DNA of 64,000 bases. It comes from Sphingomonas citri. GTDB lineage: Bacteria; Pseudomonadota; Alphaproteobacteria; Sphingomonadales; Sphingomonadaceae. The DNA is taken from the NCBI RefSeq assembly GCF_019429485.1, contig NZ_JAHXZN010000004.1:186001-250000 (forward strand), read 5' to 3'. Positions 17,991 through 28,076 of this stretch are shown piece by piece. The notes below the pieces were generated by a model that ran no database searches, had not been told where the DNA came from, and saw nothing but the letters and a program-made list of their open reading frames with translations. The translations under genes were made by a program, and so were the position numbers. The stretch's first letter is position 1. Every line of letters starts with the position of its first letter.

Positions 17991-20918
17991 TCAGAAGCCG
18001 TAGCTCAGCCGCGCGTAGCCGAAGCGGCCGGGCACGTCGTAGGTGGTCGGGTCGTAATTGTTGAGGCTGCACGAGAAGCAGGCGGGCGGATCGGTGTCGA
18101 ACACGTTGTTGACGCCAAGGGTCAGCCCGATCTTCTCGTTCAGCCAGGACGGGCGGAACGACAGCTGGACGTCGCCGTAGAAGCGGCTCTTGAGCTTGTT
18201 GCCGCCCGAGGTCTCGATCACGTCGTCGATGTAGCGGCCGGTGAAGGCCGCCGCGACCGGGCCGATATCCCAGTCGAGCGTCGCCTGGCCCTTGAAGTGC
18301 GGATAGGCCTGGTCGGGGCTGCCGCGCTCGGTGCCGGTATAGTCGGTGCTGGTCGTGCCCTCGGTGGCGGGAACGATCTCCTCGTACTTGAGCAGGTAGT
18401 TGCCGCTGACCGACAGGCCGAACGTGCCGGCACCGGTCGGCTGCGTGCGCAGGTTGAAGGTGGCGTCGATCCCGCGGGTGCGGATGCCGCCGGTGTTGAG
18501 CAGCACGCCGTTGATCGCCGAGATGAAACCGTTCGGCGTGCGGCCGACCGCGCCGCACGACAGTGCGTCGCCGGTCTGGACGCAGCGGTTGAGCAGCACC
18601 GCCGCGGGGATCGACGCGATCGCGCCGTCGACCTTGATGTCGTAGTAATTGACCTCGAGGCTGAGCGCGCTGGCGAAGCCCTGTCGCGCCCAGGCCGGGC
18701 TGTACACGCCGCCGAACACCCAGGTGCGTGCCGTCTCCGGGCGCAGCGCTTCGTTGCCGCCGGTCTGCACGCTGATCTGGCCACCCTGCGGCTCGGTGTA
18801 GCTGCCGTCGGCGGGGACGCCGTTGGCGATGCAGTTGGCGCGCACCGTCGGGTTGCTCTGGAACAGGCCACCCGCGGCGCTGGTGCAGGGATCGTCCAGC
18901 GTCTGGTCGAAGCGCGACTGCGCGCCGAACAGCTCGCCGATCGAGGCGGCGCGATAGCTCTCAGCATATTGCGCGCGCAGCAGCAGGTCGCTGACCGGCT
19001 TCCACAGCGCGCCACCCGAGTAGGTGGTGTTGCCGCCGTAGGTCGAGAAGTTGGAGTGGCGCACCGCGCCGTTGAGCTCGACCAACTGGAGAAGCGGCAC
19101 GTCGCGGATCAGCGGCAGCCGGATCTCGCCGTACACCTCGTCGACGTTGAAGCGGCCGCGCGCGGCCTGCGCGGGGATGTCGGCGCCCAGCCCGGCCTGG
19201 ATGACCGGATCGGGGGTGAAGCTGCCCTGCTGGTAGCGATGCTCGTAGCCCGCGGCGATGCCGATCGGCCCGCCCGGCAGGTCGAACAGCTCGCCCGACA
19301 CGTTGAGCGTGTAGTCGCGCAGCTGCTGCTGGCTGCGCGAGCGCTCGTCGAAGCCGACGAAGGCGAGCATCTCGGGCGTGACCGAGCCCTGGCCACCGAA
19401 GATGTTGAACGGCACGCAGCCGTCGGTGCACTGGCTCACCGGGCCGAGCGCCTGCGCCAGCCGCGCCGCGTTGAGGTTGCCGGTGAAGAGCTGGTGCGCG
19501 TCGTTGCTGCCCAGCACCGCGTTGGCGTCATAGTACCAGTTCTTGCCGAACAGCTGGAACTTGCCGTCGATCGTGCCGGTGACGCTGAAGGTGTCGACCG
19601 TCTGGTTGTAGGTGCGCTGCCCCGCCTCGATCAGGCGGCGCCCGATCAGCGAGTAGGTCGCGGGCTGGCCGTTGGCGCCCGAGTTGAGCGTGATCCCGAA
19701 CGGATTGTACGGGTTGGTGGCGTCGATCGAGATCGTGTCGAGCAGGTTGCCGTTGCCCGCGTCCGGCCCGAGGTTGAGCGGCAGGAACGCCGCCTGGTTC
19801 TGCGACTGGCGATGCGCCCAGCTGGCCTTGAGGCGCAGGTTGAACAGGTCGCTGAACTCGGCGCGCGCGTTGACGAACCCGCCGTAACGCTCGTTCGGCG
19901 TCAGGAAGTAATTGTACGGTGCGAAGTTGAAACGGTCCGCGCTGGTGAAGGCGCGGAAGTCGCCGCCCTGCAGCGTGGGGTCGTACACCCCGCGACCGTT
20001 GAGCGGCGGGTTGCGCACGGTGATCGTGCCACCCGCGGGCAGCGAGGGGTTACCGGGGCTGAACACGATGCGGCCGTTGAGCGCGGCGCCGGAGCAGCCG
20101 CCGATCGCGTCGGTGCAGCTGGTCTGGCCCGGGTTGGGGAATTGCGAGATGTCGCGGTCGGCGGCGCGCACCGGGTCCTGCTTGGTGTAGAAGCCGCCGA
20201 CGTCGAGGTGGACCCGCTCGCTGCCGCCGCCCCAGCTCAGCTGGTAGTTCTGCGTCTCGCCATCACCCTCGCCGAGATACTGGCCGTATTGCGCCTGCGC
20301 GCGGAAGCCCTTCTGGTTGGAGCGGGTGATGATGTTGACCACGCCGCCGATCGCGTCCGATCCGTACAGCGCCGAGGCGGCCGACTGGAGCACCTCGACG
20401 CGCTGGATCATCACGTCGGGGATCGAGTTGAGGTCGACCGTGCCGGGAATGCCGCTGGCGCTGGCGCCGTTGACGTAGCGCAGGCCATCGACCAGCACGA
20501 GCGTGCGCTTGGCGCCGAGGTAGCGCAGGTCGATCGCCGCCGAGCCGGCGCCGACGCCGCCGCCGTCGGGCGGATTGCCCGAGTTGCCCGAGTTGTTGAA
20601 CTTCGAGTTGAGCCCGCCCGACGACGCCGGGATGCGCTGGAGCACGTCGGCAATCGAGGAAAGGCCGGTCTTGGCGATCGCGGCCTCGTCCACGGTGACG
20701 ACGGGGGAGGGATTGTCGAGCGGGTCGCGGCGGATGCGTGAGCCGGTGACGACGACGTCCTCGCCGGTCTGCGCCGCGATCTGGGCGGCGTCCTGCTCGG
20801 GCGCGGCCTGGGCGTGCGCGACGCCGGGCAGCGCCGCGGCGGCGGTGAGCGCGAAGAGGCTCGACGTGAGCAGGCTGGGCGGGAGCAGGCGGTGACGTCG
20901 GGCGAGCGATCGCTTCAT
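17991..20918 (-). CDS. TonB-dependent receptor
   Basis: A complete 975-residue receptor with a Sec signal peptide (cleavage near VAHAQAA), then EDVVVTGSRIRRDPLDNPSPV and the plug segment QRVEVLQSAASALYGSDAIGGVVNIIT. The barrel contains several long cysteine-bearing loops and ends in YARLSYGF with the terminal Phe expected for Bam-dependent insertion. The large plug, with Ser/Gly-rich FNNSGNSGNPPDGGG insertion, matches the receptor class abundant in sphingomonads. Divergent from an Oar-like receptor at 21210 across 291 bases. Confidence 0.96.
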   Translation of the reverse strand: MKRSLARRHRLLPPSLLTSSLFALTAAAALPGVAHAQAAPEQDAAQIAAQTGEDVVVTGSRIRRDPLDNPSPVVTVDEAAIAKTGLSSIADVLQRIPASSGGLNSKFNNSGNSGNPPDGGGVGAGSAAIDLRYLGAKRTLVLVDGLRYVNGASASGIPGTVDLNSIPDVMIQRVEVLQSAASALYGSDAIGGVVNIITRSNQKGFRAQAQYGQYLGEGDGETQNYQLSWGGGSERVHLDVGGFYTKQDPVRAADRDISQFPNPGQTSCTDAIGGCSGAALNGRIVFSPGNPSLPAGGTITVRNPPLNGRGVYDPTLQGGDFRAFTSADRFNFAPYNYFLTPNERYGGFVNARAEFSDLFNLRLKASWAHRQSQNQAAFLPLNLGPDAGNGNLLDTISIDATNPYNPFGITLNSGANGQPATYSLIGRRLIEAGQRTYNQTVDTFSVTGTIDGKFQLFGKNWYYDANAVLGSNDAHQLFTGNLNAARLAQALGPVSQCTDGCVPFNIFGGQGSVTPEMLAFVGFDERSRSQQQLRDYTLNVSGELFDLPGGPIGIAAGYEHRYQQGSFTPDPVIQAGLGADIPAQAARGRFNVDEVYGEIRLPLIRDVPLLQLVELNGAVRHSNFSTYGGNTTYSGGALWKPVSDLLLRAQYAESYRAASIGELFGAQSRFDQTLDDPCTSAAGGLFQSNPTVRANCIANGVPADGSYTEPQGGQISVQTGGNEALRPETARTWVFGGVYSPAWARQGFASALSLEVNYYDIKVDGAIASIPAAVLLNRCVQTGDALSCGAVGRTPNGFISAINGVLLNTGGIRTRGIDATFNLRTQPTGAGTFGLSVSGNYLLKYEEIVPATEGTTSTDYTGTERGSPDQAYPHFKGQATLDWDIGPVAAAFTGRYIDDVIETSGGNKLKSRFYGDVQLSFRPSWLNEKIGLTLGVNNVFDTDPPACFSCSLNNYDPTTYDVPGRFGYARLSYGF

Positions 20919-21064
20919 GGGTCTTCCCTGTGCTGCGGCGCCTTGGGTGGCGCCTGTCGGTCACGATGCTGCAAAGCAATAGGGGGTGGCGGCAAGGTTA
21001 TTTGCGACCCGCTCCGCGCGGCGACAGATAATGTCGATCACTTGTGGTAAATAAGACACGATCG

Positions 21065-21081
21065 TGACAGTGGCGCTGTCA
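21065..21081. promoter_or_regulatory. inverted repeat in the divergent TBDR control region
   Basis: TGACAGTGGCGCTGTCA: 6-bp perfect arms around 5 bases, about 130 bases before the Oar-like receptor start and 150 from the divergent receptor. Position and symmetry suit an operator (LacI/GntR/AraC type regulators often use such sites for receptor genes). The regulator is unknown. Confidence 0.4.
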
Positions 21082-21209
21082 TACCTGCTCGCCAAGATGG
21101 GCCACCGGCTATCTCGTGCGAACCGCCACTTCCTCCTTAGTCTTCGCTCTTCGTTGGCTCGTTCGGGCGGGACAGCGGAAGCGTCAATGATAGACAAGGG
21201 GAAGTAGAG

Positions 21210-24200
21210 ATGCGGGCGACCCTTCGCGCCGGACGAGCGCTGCTGCCAGCCGCCGCGGCGAGATCGATCGCCTATCTATCCGCGTTCATACCCGCGCTTG
21301 TGGTGGCCGCACCGGTGCAGGCGCAGGACTATACCACCGGAGCGCTGTCCGGCACGGTGCAGCGCGCCGACGGCACGCGCGCGGAGGGCGGTACGGTGAC
21401 GCTGCGATCCGAGGCGCAGGGGTTCACGCGCGCCGCGACGGTGTCGCGCGACGGCTCGTTCCGCGTCGCCGCCTTGCCGATCGGGCGCTACCAGGTGACG
21501 ATCGACGTGCCCGGCGCGGCCACGCTGAGCGACACGGTGACGATCGGCGCGGGTGCGGTGAACGCCTATACGTTCACGGTCGGCGCGCCGGCGGCGGAAG
21601 AGCGCGCCGTGGCGGACGTGGTCGTCACCGGGCGCGCGCGGCGGGTCAACGATCTCGGGCCGGGTACCGGCGGCGTGGCGATCGGCGACGTCGGCGGGCT
21701 GCTCGATCGTTCCCCGATCGCGCGCGACCAGACCGCGCTGACGCTGCTCGCGCCCGGCACCAACGCGGGCGACACGACCTTCGGCAGCCTCGCCTCGCTG
21801 TCGGGCGCGACCGTGGCCGAGAACGCCTATTACGTGAACGGGCTGAACGTCACCAACTTCCGCACCTTCCTCGGCGGCAACACGCCGCCGATCGAATTCT
21901 ACCAGTCGTTCACGGTGCAGACCTACGGCCTGCCGGCGGAGTTCGGCCGCGTGCTGGGCGGCGCGGTCACCGCCGTCACCAAGTCGGGCTCGAACCGCTT
22001 CAAGGCGGGCGCGTTGGTGAGCTACGCGCCCGATCGGCTGCGTGCGACCTCGCCCGACAGCTACGCCTGGCACTACCGCGAGCACGCGCGGAGCGAGGCG
22101 GAAGCCAATTATTACGTCAGCGGCCCGATCATCCGCGATCATCTGTTCTTCTACGCGCTCTACAACCCCAACAATCGCAGCGAGACCAAGGTCAACCTGC
22201 TCGACTCGCGCCAGGAGCGGAAGAGCGACCGTTCCCCCTTCTTCGGCGCCAAGGTCGACGCGGTGATCAGCGACGGCCAGCGGCTGGAGGCGACGTTCTT
22301 CCGCAACCGCTACACCGACCATTACCGCTATCGCGCCTTCGACGCCGCGAGCGACCGCGTCGGCGCGGCGATCGGCGGGATGGACGAGACGCACGGCGGC
22401 AACAATTTCATCGTCACCTACAATGGCCAGTTCGCGCCCTGGCTGTCACTGTCGGGATCGTACGGCGAGAACCACGATGTCCAGCCCTCGCATCCGCTGC
22501 CCGACCAGTCGGTGGTGGAGAGCACCTTGAGCGGGGACACCCGGATCGTCCGTGGCTTCGAGTATCTTCGCTCGGACGCGACCGACACGCGCCGCTTCTA
22601 CCGCGCCGACGCGGACGCGCGCTTCCACCTCGCCGGCGCGCATCATGTCCGCACCGGCTACGAGCGCGAGCAGCTCACCTCCGCCGACACGACGGTGCGG
22701 ACCGGCGGCTATTCCTACACGCTCACCCCCGACTACATTCGCCGCAGCTTCGCGCGCAACGCGGGCGTCTGGCACGCGCGCAACGAGTCCTTCTACGTGC
22801 AGGACAGTTGGTCGCTGCTCGGCGATCGGCTGACGCTCCAGCCGGGGCTGCGCGACGATCGCTTCAGCAACGACGCGGTCGACGGCGCCACCTTCTTCCG
22901 CTCGGGCGACCAATGGGGGCCGCGGCTCGGCGCCGCGCTGGACGTGTTCGGCGACCATCGCACCAGCCTGTTCGGCTCGTGGAACCGCTACTTCCTGCCG
23001 GTCTCGACCGACATCGACGTGCATCTCGGCGGTGCCGGGCTGAACTATCAGCAGGATTTCGCTTACCCCGCCGGGGTCGACCCGCGCGCGGTCGATCCCG
23101 CGGGCGTGCCGCTCGGCCTGCGCTTCGACGCGCGCGGCAACCTGCTCGGGCTCGGTGCGGCGACCCGCGGCCATCCGTGCCCCGCCGTCGCGCCTAACGC
23201 GGGCGAGCTCTGCTCGGGCGTCTTCCGCAGCGGCGTCAAGGTGCCGACCGACGGGCTGATCTCGAGCACACTCCAGCCGAACTACACCGACGAGTGGAAC
23301 CTGGGCGTCGAGCAGCGGATCGGCGGGTGGCGGATCCGCGCCGCCTACGTCAATCGCCGGCTCGGCCGCGCGCTCGACGACATGGCGGTGGACGCCGCCG
23401 CGATTGCCTACTGCCGCGAGCAAGCGATCGCCGGCTGCGAGGACGTGTTCACCGGCTTCCACCAATATGTGCTCGCCAACCCGGGCAGCGACGTGACGGT
23501 GCGGCTCAACGGCCGCTGCGACGTCGATCCGCGCCAGTGCGGCGTGGCGCGGCTCAGCGCGGCGGCGCTGGCGCTGCCGAAGGCGCGGCGCGACTATGAC
23601 AGCGTCCAGCTCGAGGTGCAGCGCGGCTATGCCGATCGCTGGTCGCTCCAGGCGAGCTACACCTTCACGCGGCTGCGCGGCAATTACGAGGGGTCGGTCA
23701 AGTCGGACAACGGCCAGCGCAACGCCGGCGAGACGCAGGATTTCGACCAACCCGGGCTGCTCGACGGGGCCTACGGCATCCTGCCCAACGAGCGCGCGCA
23801 CACGGTCAAGCTGCTCGGCAGCTACGGCATCGGCGCGCACTGGCGGGTCGGTGCCAACGTGCTGGTCGAGTCACCGCGGCATTTCTCCTGCCTGGGCACC
23901 TATTACGACGCCGCGAACTTCGCCGCGGCCTATGACAACGGAAGCTATTATTGCGCGCAGCCGCGCTTCTCCGACCGTCGTGCCTTCCGCGACCCGGCGA
24001 GTGGCCGGGAGACGTATCTGGTGCCGCGCGGCACCGCCTTCGCGAGCGACTGGCGCCGCCAGCTCGACGTCAACGCGCAGCTCGACCTGCCGCGGCTGCC
24101 GGGCAGCTTCGTCTCGATCGACGTGTTCAACCTGCTCGGGCTGGCGGCGCGCACCGACTATAACGAATATGGCGAGAACCGCGCCGGCACGCTCGACCCG

Positions 24201-24287
24201 CATTACGGCCTGCCGCTCGAATATCAGCCGCCGCGCTCGCTGCGGCTGACGCTCGGCGTCCGTCTCGGCGAGCGCGGGGACGGGTGA
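21210..24287 (+). CDS. Oar-like TonB-dependent receptor with carboxypeptidase-regulatory-like domain
   Basis: A 1025-residue outer-membrane protein. After the signal peptide (ending APVQAQ) comes a carboxypeptidase-D regulatory-like beta-sandwich (~45-115: TTGALSGTVQRADGTRAEGG... GRYQVTIDVPGA), then a plug-like region without the usual VEVLRGP signature but with TYGLPAEFGRVLGGAVTAVTKSG, and a large barrel. This is the Oar/OmpA-related receptor type, implicated in protein or oligosaccharide binding and export or uptake in other bacteria. GGGGAAG ribosome site 5-6 bases before the ATG. Divergent partner of the receptor at 17991. Confidence 0.92.
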   Translation: MRATLRAGRALLPAAAARSIAYLSAFIPALVVAAPVQAQDYTTGALSGTVQRADGTRAEGGTVTLRSEAQGFTRAATVSRDGSFRVAALPIGRYQVTIDVPGAATLSDTVTIGAGAVNAYTFTVGAPAAEERAVADVVVTGRARRVNDLGPGTGGVAIGDVGGLLDRSPIARDQTALTLLAPGTNAGDTTFGSLASLSGATVAENAYYVNGLNVTNFRTFLGGNTPPIEFYQSFTVQTYGLPAEFGRVLGGAVTAVTKSGSNRFKAGALVSYAPDRLRATSPDSYAWHYREHARSEAEANYYVSGPIIRDHLFFYALYNPNNRSETKVNLLDSRQERKSDRSPFFGAKVDAVISDGQRLEATFFRNRYTDHYRYRAFDAASDRVGAAIGGMDETHGGNNFIVTYNGQFAPWLSLSGSYGENHDVQPSHPLPDQSVVESTLSGDTRIVRGFEYLRSDATDTRRFYRADADARFHLAGAHHVRTGYEREQLTSADTTVRTGGYSYTLTPDYIRRSFARNAGVWHARNESFYVQDSWSLLGDRLTLQPGLRDDRFSNDAVDGATFFRSGDQWGPRLGAALDVFGDHRTSLFGSWNRYFLPVSTDIDVHLGGAGLNYQQDFAYPAGVDPRAVDPAGVPLGLRFDARGNLLGLGAATRGHPCPAVAPNAGELCSGVFRSGVKVPTDGLISSTLQPNYTDEWNLGVEQRIGGWRIRAAYVNRRLGRALDDMAVDAAAIAYCREQAIAGCEDVFTGFHQYVLANPGSDVTVRLNGRCDVDPRQCGVARLSAAALALPKARRDYDSVQLEVQRGYADRWSLQASYTFTRLRGNYEGSVKSDNGQRNAGETQDFDQPGLLDGAYGILPNERAHTVKLLGSYGIGAHWRVGANVLVESPRHFSCLGTYYDAANFAAAYDNGSYYCAQPRFSDRRAFRDPASGRETYLVPRGTAFASDWRRQLDVNAQLDLPRLPGSFVSIDVFNLLGLAARTDYNEYGENRAGTLDPHYGLPLEYQPPRSLRLTLGVRLGERGDG

Positions 24288-24337
24288 GGGGAGCGGCCGT
24301 GCCTCCCGGCGGGGAGCGCACGGCCGCCCAGTCTACG

Positions 24338-27300
24338 TCACAGCCGGAGCGACACGCCCGCGACGATCTGCCGGCCGAGCGGGTCATAGCCCATGATCGT
24401 GTTGCCGCGCAGCAGCCCGATGGTCGAGCGGCTGTCGGGCACGATCGGCGGATCGCGGTCGAACAGGTTGTTGGCGGCGACGCGGAAGGTCATCTGCTTG
24501 CTGATGTCGAACGCCAGCGCCAGGTCGATCCAATTGTACGCGCCGATACCGGGGAACTGGTCACGCCGAGCGCTCTCGTCCTGCTGCGGGATGCCGGTGT
24601 CCTCGGGCGCGTAGAAGGTCAGCGGCATGGCCCCGCGGTGGCGCCAGTTGACCGAGACGCTGGTGCTGTTGTCCGGCGCGGTCCAGGTGGTGCGCAGCTG
24701 GTGCTGCCAGCGCGGCATGCTCTCGCCGCAGCCCGCGCCGAAATAGCCGGTGCAGTTGCGCTTGATCGCCGCGGGCGAGGCCTGGCCACCGTTGCGCGTC
24801 ATCAGCGTGCCGTTGAAGCTCATGTCGAGCTTGCCGTAGTTGCCCAGGCCGAGATTGTACTGGCCCTGGAAGTCCCAGCCGTACGACTGCTCGGTATAGC
24901 CGTTCGACGAGCCACGTGCGACCCAGCCGCTCGCCGGGCTGGTCGCGGGCGAGCTCGACAGCGTGCCCGCGGCGTTGCGCACGATGCCGCGGCAGAAATA
25001 CTCCAGTCCGGTATTGAGGCACTCGTTGATGATGTCCTGCGGCTGGAGGAACACCAGCTGATCCTTGAGGTCGATCAGCCAGCGGTCGATCGAGACGGTC
25101 AGCCCCGGCAGGAAGCGCGGGCGCAGCACCACGCCGAAGGTCTTGGTGAAGGCGCTCTCCGGCGTCAGGTTGAAGCCGCCCTCGCGCACGGTGCAGGCGT
25201 CGTTCGGGCAGATCAGGGTCGCGCTGCCGTAGAGGTTGGCGGGCAACCCGGTGTTGGCGCACTGCGCGGCGGTGCCGAGCGGCGCGAGCCGCGGGCCGTT
25301 GGGGTTGCCCGGGTCGATGCGCGGCGCGCAGGGATCGGAGTAGAAGCCCTGGTTCCACGTAATGTTGGTCGCCCCCGCCGCGGCGCCGACGCCGGGCGCC
25401 GCCTGCGACTTGTTGTACGAGGCGCGGAAGGTGATGTCCGCCACCGGCGACCACAGCCCCTCGATCTTCCAGGTATCGAACTTGCCGGCAAGCCGGTTGT
25501 ACTTGGAAACGCGATAGCCACCGTTGAGCTGGAGCAGCCGCGTCCACGACTGGTCCTCGACCAGCGGCGCCTGGATCTCGGCGTTGGCCTCGAAGATGTT
25601 CTGCGTGACGCGCTGGTTCTGCCCGCCGTTGTTGGCGATATAGATGTCGTTGACGATCGTCCGCTCCATCTCCTCGCGATATTCGGCGCCGAGTGCGAGC
25701 GCGACGCCCTGCTGCGCGAACGGCGAGGTGATGCCGTATTTGCCGAGGTCACCGCTCACCGTGCCGAGGAACTGGAGCAGGCGCGGGATGCGCGTGCTGA
25801 TCCCGCCGGTGGCGCCGCCGTATAGGTAGTCGTTGGTCGCCTGGTCGCGGTTGAAGGGCACGAAGGCGTTGAACGGCACGCAGCTGGGGTCGCTACCGTT
25901 GACGACCGAGCGGCAGGTCGGCGTGCCGCCCACGTTGATCACGTCGAGCGAGCGGTTGATCTGGTCGAAGCGGGCAAACGGCACGTCGATCGTGTCGAGC
26001 CGCGCGCGGGAGACCATGCCAGCGATGTCATAGGACCAGACGTCGTCGAAGCCCTTGCCGCGCAGGCCGGCGACGATGCGATAGCCCTCGTTGGTGAATT
26101 TCTGCTGGGTCAGCGGCAGACCGTCGAAGCGGTAGCGCACGTCGAGCGGCGCGAACGCGCCCGCCACACCCGCGTTGGTGCCGCACAGCACCTGCGCCTG
26201 CGATGCGGACAGGAAGGGATTGTCGCAGTTCACCTGGAACGGCGTGTCGCCGTAGACGGAGTAGCTGTACGTGCGGTTGAGTTGGGTATTGTACGACTTG
26301 TCACGATAGAACAGCACGTTGCTGTAAAGTTCGATGTCATCGGCCAGTTGCGCGGTGAGGAAACCGCCGACGTTGACGCGGTTGAACGGGCGCTGGAACG
26401 CCCAGTCGTCATACGGGTTCGCCGAGCTGCCCGCCGGCCCGCTGTTGATCGGGATTAAGGTGCCACTCCCGTTGGGGTTGTTGACGAACTGCTGCCCCGC
26501 GAAGGCACCCGACTGGGGGATGATCGTACCGGCCGGGGTGTAGCTGGCCCGCGTGCACGACAGCGGCGCGGTGTTGCTCGGCTGGGTCACCTCGCAGACG
26601 CTGTTCGAGCGATCCACCAGCTTGACCAAGCTCGACTGGCGATAGTTGATGAAGCTGGTGATGTTCACGCGTCCGTCGAACAGGTCGGCGCCGGCGGCGA
26701 GGCTGACGTCGGCGCGGCCGCCGTCGTTGCTCAGCCCGTTCACCGCGTTGAAGCCGGCGCGCTCGGCCGCTTCCGTCACCGCGCTGCCGCGGTTGTTGTG
26801 GTTGAAGAAGCTGTAGTTTCCGTCGAGGCGGACGCCGGTGAAGTTCTTCTTCAGCACGAAGTTGACCACGCCCGAGACCGCGTCCGACCCGTACACCGAC
26901 GAGGCACCGCCGGTCAGCAGGTCGATCCGCTCGACCAGCGCGTTGGGGATGATGCCGACGTCGACCGTGTTGGGCAGGCCGATGCGCAGCCCGTCGATCA
27001 GCATCAGCGTGCGCTCATAGCCCAGGCTGCGCAGCTTGATCCGCTGGCGCCCCTCGGAATCGCTGAAGTTCTGCTCGGAGTTGACCTGCACCTGCGGCAG
27101 GCGGTTGACCACCTCCTCGATCGTGGTCGCGCCCTGCGCGGCGATGTCGGCGGCGGTGGTGGTGACGATCGGCGCGGCCGAGCGGTTGTTGGGGCGGACG
27201 ATGCGCGTGCCGGTGACGACCACGTCGCCGCTGCTGGCGCTGCCGTCGGCCTCGCCGGCGCGCTGCACGTCGGCGGCGAGCTTGGCGGAGGCGACCGGGT

Positions 27301-27442
27301 CGCCGATCGGCCCCGCGCTTCCCTGGACCGTGCCCTGATCGGTGTCGGTCGCGCTATCGGTGGTGACCTGCGCCGCGGCGGGCAGCGCCATCAGCGCCGC
27401 CGCGCAACAGGACGCGGCGAGCATTCCCCTGAACATCATCAT
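24338..27442 (-). CDS. TonB-dependent receptor
   Basis: A 1034-residue receptor, convergent with the Oar-like gene. Start at 27442 is chosen because GAAGGGGAAG precedes the ATGATGATG run and gives a standard signal peptide (cleavage near LPAAAQV); an upstream start adds 13 non-signal residues. Plug landmarks are SGDVVVTGTRIVRPNNRSAAP and VERIDLLTGGASSVYGSDAVSGVVNFVLKKNF; the barrel carries multiple cysteine-loop insertions and ends in VAGVSLRL. The STIGLLRGNTIMGYDP segment near the end is typical of this class. A palindrome lies about 190 bases upstream. Confidence 0.95.
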   Translation of the reverse strand: MMMFRGMLAASCCAAALMALPAAAQVTTDSATDTDQGTVQGSAGPIGDPVASAKLAADVQRAGEADGSASSGDVVVTGTRIVRPNNRSAAPIVTTTAADIAAQGATTIEEVVNRLPQVQVNSEQNFSDSEGRQRIKLRSLGYERTLMLIDGLRIGLPNTVDVGIIPNALVERIDLLTGGASSVYGSDAVSGVVNFVLKKNFTGVRLDGNYSFFNHNNRGSAVTEAAERAGFNAVNGLSNDGGRADVSLAAGADLFDGRVNITSFINYRQSSLVKLVDRSNSVCEVTQPSNTAPLSCTRASYTPAGTIIPQSGAFAGQQFVNNPNGSGTLIPINSGPAGSSANPYDDWAFQRPFNRVNVGGFLTAQLADDIELYSNVLFYRDKSYNTQLNRTYSYSVYGDTPFQVNCDNPFLSASQAQVLCGTNAGVAGAFAPLDVRYRFDGLPLTQQKFTNEGYRIVAGLRGKGFDDVWSYDIAGMVSRARLDTIDVPFARFDQINRSLDVINVGGTPTCRSVVNGSDPSCVPFNAFVPFNRDQATNDYLYGGATGGISTRIPRLLQFLGTVSGDLGKYGITSPFAQQGVALALGAEYREEMERTIVNDIYIANNGGQNQRVTQNIFEANAEIQAPLVEDQSWTRLLQLNGGYRVSKYNRLAGKFDTWKIEGLWSPVADITFRASYNKSQAAPGVGAAAGATNITWNQGFYSDPCAPRIDPGNPNGPRLAPLGTAAQCANTGLPANLYGSATLICPNDACTVREGGFNLTPESAFTKTFGVVLRPRFLPGLTVSIDRWLIDLKDQLVFLQPQDIINECLNTGLEYFCRGIVRNAAGTLSSSPATSPASGWVARGSSNGYTEQSYGWDFQGQYNLGLGNYGKLDMSFNGTLMTRNGGQASPAAIKRNCTGYFGAGCGESMPRWQHQLRTTWTAPDNSTSVSVNWRHRGAMPLTFYAPEDTGIPQQDESARRDQFPGIGAYNWIDLALAFDISKQMTFRVAANNLFDRDPPIVPDSRSTIGLLRGNTIMGYDPLGRQIVAGVSLRL

Positions 27443-27621
27443 GTCTTCCCCTTCGTTCGCCAACGAGCGCGGGTGAGACATGCGCGCGCGGCGATCGCTG
27501 TCGCGCGACCTTCCCGCGCCCGCAAGCGCGCGGCTGGCTATTGGCCTTTACCGCGCGGCGGACCCGCTCCCTCCCGTGTTGGTAGGAACCATGCTGTCAT
27601 GATGTCAGAGCCGAAACAATA

Positions 27622-27637
27622 CCAATTTGACAATTGG
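27622..27637. promoter_or_regulatory. palindromic operator candidate upstream of TBDR
   Basis: CCAATTTGACAATTGG has 6-bp perfect arms around TGAC, AT-rich against its surroundings, about 180 bases upstream of the receptor start on the minus strand. Position suits a repressor or activator site for the receptor gene; the regulator is unknown. Confidence 0.45.
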
Positions 27638-27744
27638 ATATGGGTGTGGCCGGAGCGCATCGCGCGGCGGCAGAGTGATGCCGACGCGGTGCACCGTGTG
27701 CCGCCGAAGCGAAGAGAAGCGGCAGCGTCGCTGACATAGATCAG

Positions 27745-27758
27745 TTGATCCTGATCAA
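27745..27758. promoter_or_regulatory. FNR/FixK-type box
   Basis: TTGATCCTGATCAA matches the consensus TTGAT-N4-ATCAA without mismatch. It is about 320 bases upstream of the Rmf-like gene and 300 upstream of the divergent receptor, so the target is unclear, but oxygen-responsive control of one of them is plausible. Confidence 0.55.
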
Positions 27759-27943
27759 GGATGCGATAGGCTGAGGTGTCCCGCGGGTTCTCGCCCCGCC
27801 GGTACGCCCGGGGCCGCGCGATCAGGCGCGGCGACGTGCCGGTGCGTCATGGCCGAGCGGCAATGCCGTTCGTGCCGGTGGAACAATGCCCGGTTTTCCA
27901 AAAAATTCGTATTAAAAACAACGTGTAAGCGGCAGATACGCCG

Positions 27944-27973
27944 TTGCTAACACAGCTCATTCTACGGTATACG
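27944..27973 (+). promoter_or_regulatory. candidate promoter of the Rmf-like gene
   Basis: TTGCTA (27944-27949), 18 bases, then TATACG (27968-27973), in a locally AT-rich stretch about 100 bases before the Rmf-like start codon. Weakly supported. Confidence 0.35.
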
Positions 27974-28076
27974 ATCATGCGACCAGACCAATCGGGTGAA
28001 GGTGCCTCGTGGGCGGCTGGTCCATGCGCGGCGGCGTCTGGCCACCCGGTCGCGTGTGCTATCAAGGGGGAAGTGG

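Larger units (their letters stand above)
27443..28076. other. 634-base intergenic region with operator-like sites, no gene seen
   Basis: It holds the CCAATT/AATTGG palindrome (27622-27637), a perfect TTGAT-N4-ATCAA FNR/FixK-type box (27745-27758) and an AT-rich stretch (about 27895-27980) that probably carries the promoter of the Rmf-like gene. No open frame has convincing codon bias. Confidence 0.6.

Noticed and set aside
17844..20741. 965-codon plus-strand frame opposite the TBDR at 17991-20918
   Set aside because: Same shadow effect; no signal peptide, no recognisable motif, and its beginning lies inside the chemoreceptor gene.
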